Origin: WFZT01 sp964398355
GTDB lineage: Bacteria > Hydrothermota > Hydrothermia > B15-G9 > WFZT01
DNA: 6,069 nucleotides
Assembly (NCBI GenBank): GCA_964398355.1
Contig: CAYNMM010000096.1
Span: 1 to 6,069 of the forward strand
Reading direction: 5' to 3'
The position numbers and the translations under genes are program-made. Shown here one piece after another: positions 1-3,400 of this stretch. The first letter of the stretch is position 1; each line of letters begins with the position of its first letter. The notes beneath the pieces are model-generated. The model saw only the letters and a program-made list of their open reading frames with translations. It did no database searches and was not told the origin of the DNA.

Positions 1-309
1 GAGAGACTTTATGTTGATCAGGAATAATAAAAATTTTTGATATAAAGTGTTCACTGGAACAATTGTAAAATGTAAGCAAAACTTGCCAATTTAAGATGAT
101 TATAGAAGGTTTTTGAAAAAACAAAATCACCTTCCCCTTTAAATTTTTCAGGATAATATCTGTAATTTATCCCTTCGATAGTAAAAATTGGTAAAACAGG
201 TGACTTCAGTTTCCACTTTTTATCATGAGTGTTTATATGAAGAATTTTTGGCTTTTTAGATTTTAGACAACTAAATTACTAATTAACTAAACGCATTCTT
301 ATCTAATTA
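1..309. other. A+T-rich intergenic stretch without a supported gene
   Basis: This stretch is strongly A+T-rich with frequent stop codons in all frames. The only coding remnant I can propose is a run of eight codons at the left edge (reading ERLYVDQE, stop at 25-27), which could be the tail of an upstream gene but is too short to support. A 13-codon ATG frame at 225-266 has no ribosome binding site. Apart from the hairpin at 105-134, nothing recognisable (tRNA, riboswitch core, mobile-element end) is visible. The 10-base string AGAATTTTTG occurs at 241-250 and again at 316-325, but this is easily due to base composition. Confidence 0.6.
105..149 (+). terminator. Possible intrinsic terminator of an upstream gene
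   Basis: GAAGGT at 105-110 pairs with ACCTTC at 129-134, and the stem continues inward as TTTTG (111-115) with CAAAA (122-126). This gives 11 base pairs with a two-base bulge (TC, 127-128) and a six-A loop (116-121). The sequence after the stem is CCC, then T-rich (TTTAAATTTTT, 138-148), so the U-tract is not immediate and the inner half of the stem is only A/T pairs. Read on the opposite strand, the hairpin is followed by a less T-rich stretch, so the + orientation fits better. It could terminate a gene ending at or before the left edge, or be a chance structure in A+T-rich DNA. Confidence 0.33.
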
Positions 310-338
310 TTGAAAAGAATTTTTGCATTGAATATAAT
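310..338 (+). promoter_or_regulatory. Sigma-70-type promoter for the giant repeat protein
   Basis: TTGAAA at 310-315 (five of six matches to the -35 consensus) is followed by exactly 17 bases and then TATAAT at 333-338 (perfect -10). Transcription would start near 345, giving a leader of about 32-35 bases before the ATG codons, with the ribosome binding site inside it. The position, spacing and orientation all fit the only large gene in the window. In DNA this A+T-rich a -10 box alone would be weak evidence, but the correctly spaced -35 box makes the call reasonable. No operator or riboswitch is apparent between it and the gene. Confidence 0.62.
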
Positions 339-367
339 AAAATTTATCATCCCAATTAAATGTGAAT

Positions 368-373
368 AGGAGG
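368..373 (+). promoter_or_regulatory. Strong Shine-Dalgarno site (AGGAGG)
   Basis: This is a perfect AGGAGG. The gap is three bases to the first ATG (377) and six bases to the second (380). The six-base gap is closer to the usual optimum, so initiation may favour 380, making the product one residue shorter. The site also lies in frame with an upstream GTG (362), from which it would be read as Arg-Arg. Confidence 0.85.
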
Positions 374-376
374 CTT

Positions 377-442
377 ATGATGAATTGGTTAATCCTCTTG
401 TTTACATTTCTAATCCCTAATGAATATTTATTCGCATTTTCT
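377..442 (+). other. Signal peptide of the repeat protein
   Basis: Residues 4-13 (WLILLFTFLI) form a hydrophobic core. It is followed by a polar stretch and a second short hydrophobic run ending AFS-G, which gives a plausible signal peptidase I site after Ser22 (Ala at -3, Ser at -1); cleavage after Ala20 is an alternative. There is no lipobox cysteine, so it is not a lipoprotein. The n-region read from ATG 377 or 380 has no Lys or Arg, which is unusual. Starting at GTG 362 would add MNRRL with two arginines. Confidence 0.65.
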
Positions 443-3400
443 GGAAGCAAATACACCTACGACGTAGGTGTAGATACCATCATAGCTCCCCTCTATGCTA
501 CTGTAGCTGTTCCTGTTCCCAACGTTGGTTTTGTTGTGAAAAATTATGGGGCTGATACGGCTTCAAATTTTTATGTAGTGTTTAAAGATGACAGTGCGAC
601 AACAGCAGATTCCTTTCTCATAGCTTCACTTGCACCTGGAGCAGTTGACACTTTTTATCATTCCTGGACTCCTCAGGGACCGGATGGGCTCGGACTTAGC
701 GCATGGACAAATTTGCAGGACGATGAGTTCCACTCAAATGATTCGTGTAAAACATGGGTTAATGTAAAAGATTCTCTCGATTTCGTATACGAAGGATTCG
801 AAGGTGATACTGTAACTTTTCCTCCTGGCTGGACAGTTTTATACTGGGAGTCCTGCCTTCCTGAGGATTACTGGAGACTTGATACCGACTCCACGCGTTC
901 AGGTAAGTATAACTTGTTTATACCTTTGATGTACCTCAGGGATACAACTTTAATCACTACGGACACTTTTGATATACCGGATGTTGCAGATTCTATTTAT
1001 TTTTCATTTGATGCATACAGATATCCAGTTGATAACATTCCTGTTATTGAGCTAAGGGTGAAGGCGAAAGGAGAAAATGGATGGCCCCCAAATTTTACTA
1101 AGGTTGCTACCTTTGTCATTGGAGGTCCCAGAATAGGATGGCATAAATTTATAAGGAGTTTTAATGAATATCGTGGTAAGAAGATTATCCTCCAATTCTA
1201 TGTCACGATTGATGGATGGAATGAGGTAAAGTATTATCTCCATATTGATAACATTCGTATTGCGCGATATCCACACAAGGATGTGGGAGTTACCTATGTT
1301 GACCTACCTGGATTGTGGATAGATCAGGAAGATACTCTTGGATTCCGCATAAAGAATTATGGAACAGAGCCCCAGTCAAACTTCAATGTTTACTTCAGAT
1401 CTTTGTTAAATCCTTTGGTTATTTATACCATTCCAATTACCACCACAATAAATCCTGGTGAGGAAATTGAGGTGACTCACACTTATACGCCTATAGTTGC
1501 GGGTATGGATACAATAGAAGCCTGGACAGATCTACCAGGTGATAGGTTTACTATCAATGATACCGTTAAATACCTTAAGGGGGTAGCCAATTACCATGAG
1601 ATAATTTATGAGAGTTTTGAAAATGGTATGCCGAGTGAGCCATGGTGGAGTATGAATGAATGGAGAGAGAAATGGAGAGCCCCACAGGGATCAGACTCAC
1701 TTACTCCAGTAGCAAGCACAGGCATATTTTCTGCCCACGACCGTGGCTACCCTTATCCTGAAGGGCCCTTACTTCTCACCCTTCCCTGGGATTCCACCAT
1801 AACTCAAACGCTTGTCGAGTTCATGGTTTACTATTACCATCTTGTGGTTTGCGATCCAGAAACCATACGATTTTATATAAGAAAGTTCGTGGACGGTTCA
1901 TGGACACCTCCTGAAACTCTATGGATAGAAGATTGTCTGCATCATCCGGAGAGTGAGGTAGGCTGGCATAAGATAGTCCGAATTATAGATACTCACGCAA
2001 TTGACTCACTTCAATTAGCCTTCACTGTCTACACATATATGGATGATGGAACCCCCTGGCGAGGCGCCTTCGGAACAGTTGTCGATGACATTAAGCTGTT
2101 AGACCTTACCCGTAGCCTGAAGCTTGAAAAGATTTATGTTGTCTCACCACTTTATGGAACCGACAATAGTGTCCACTTCGTCATAAAAAACATAGGTTCA
2201 AAACCATGGTCAAGTGGTTCTGCCATCTACTTAAAACTAAAATCGTCGTCGAGACCAGGTGAAGTCTTAAGCAGAGTCGTTAATCCAGAAATACCACCAG
2301 GTGGCACCGTTGACTTCAGTGTAGTCTGGTCACCGGGTAAAGTAGGCATAGATACACTCATCGGATGGATTGAAGATGCAAGAGACCCGTTTAAAGACGA
2401 TGATACAACCGAAGATATTGTAACAGTGGCAAATTTCTATGAAGGTGAATATCTTGCCGAAAGTTTTGAGGGTCATATTCCACCTGATGGGTGGGATACG
2501 AGCTATGTCTATGGAGACCGCTCATGGGAAAAAGCGAGGTCAGCCAAAGGGAAAGTGGGACCAATTGACGGTGATTATATGCTCAGGTTTGAGACAACCG
2601 ATACCACATATGCTTACGGAATGAGAATCTACACACCGTCCAAAGACCTTTCCAGTTTCCATTCACCGTTTTTTGGATTCTGGATGTATCATACAGATGA
2701 TAAATCTGATGTAAGCCTCCTGAAGATTGATATAAAACCTTCTGGTGCATCTGATTGGACCACACTGAAAGAATTCCTTGTCTATGATCCGGACTTATCT
2801 GCAGGATGGCACTTCCATAAAGTTTACCTCACGCAGTTTGCTGACACATCAGCACGTGTTGCCCTGAGAAGTGTTGACCGTGGCGGAACGGATATTCTCA
2901 TTGACAGATGCCAACTAAAAGCTGGGGCAAACATAAATCTTCAGGTGGACTCCATTATTTGCACACCTTTTAAGAAAAATCTCAATTCTCAAATCAGAGT
3001 GGTTGTAAGGAATGTTGGTTCACTCACCTATCATTACTTTTACATAACACTCAAATCAATGAAAGAGGGAGTAATTGCCACTGGGCGCTACGACCCTGAC
3101 CTCCCATCCGGAGATACGGCACAGTATGTTTTTAACTGGACACCTAAAATTGCAGGGTTTGACACCCTTGTTGCTATACTCAACGCACCTGAGGATGAAG
3201 AAGCCTGGAATGACACACTGAAATTCCCCATAACTATTGCAGACGACAATGAACTTCTATACGAGGAGTTTAATGGAGACCCTCGAAACTGCGGCTGGAC
3301 TGTCACAACAAATAGGCCAAATCTACAATGGCTTTCAGTCTGGAAATCCAAGAATCCCAGCACGCTAATTTCGTACTGGCGCGATAAATTTGAAAGCTAC

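Noticed and set aside
1..27. Possible C-terminal tail of an upstream gene (ERLYVDQE then TAA)
   Set aside because: Eight codons are too few to distinguish from chance. The other two + frames also stop within 40 bases, so there is no preferred reading.
225..266. 13-codon ATG frame in the leader region, considered as a leader peptide
   Set aside because: It has no Shine-Dalgarno site, lies upstream of the predicted promoter, and has no attenuator-like run of one amino acid or following terminator-antiterminator pair.
241..325. Direct repeat AGAATTTTTG at 241-250 and 316-325, considered as a regulator binding pair
   Set aside because: It is a ten-base A/T-rich string in A/T-rich DNA, with a shorter related copy at 32-39. 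Chance occurrence is likely and there is no dyad symmetry.
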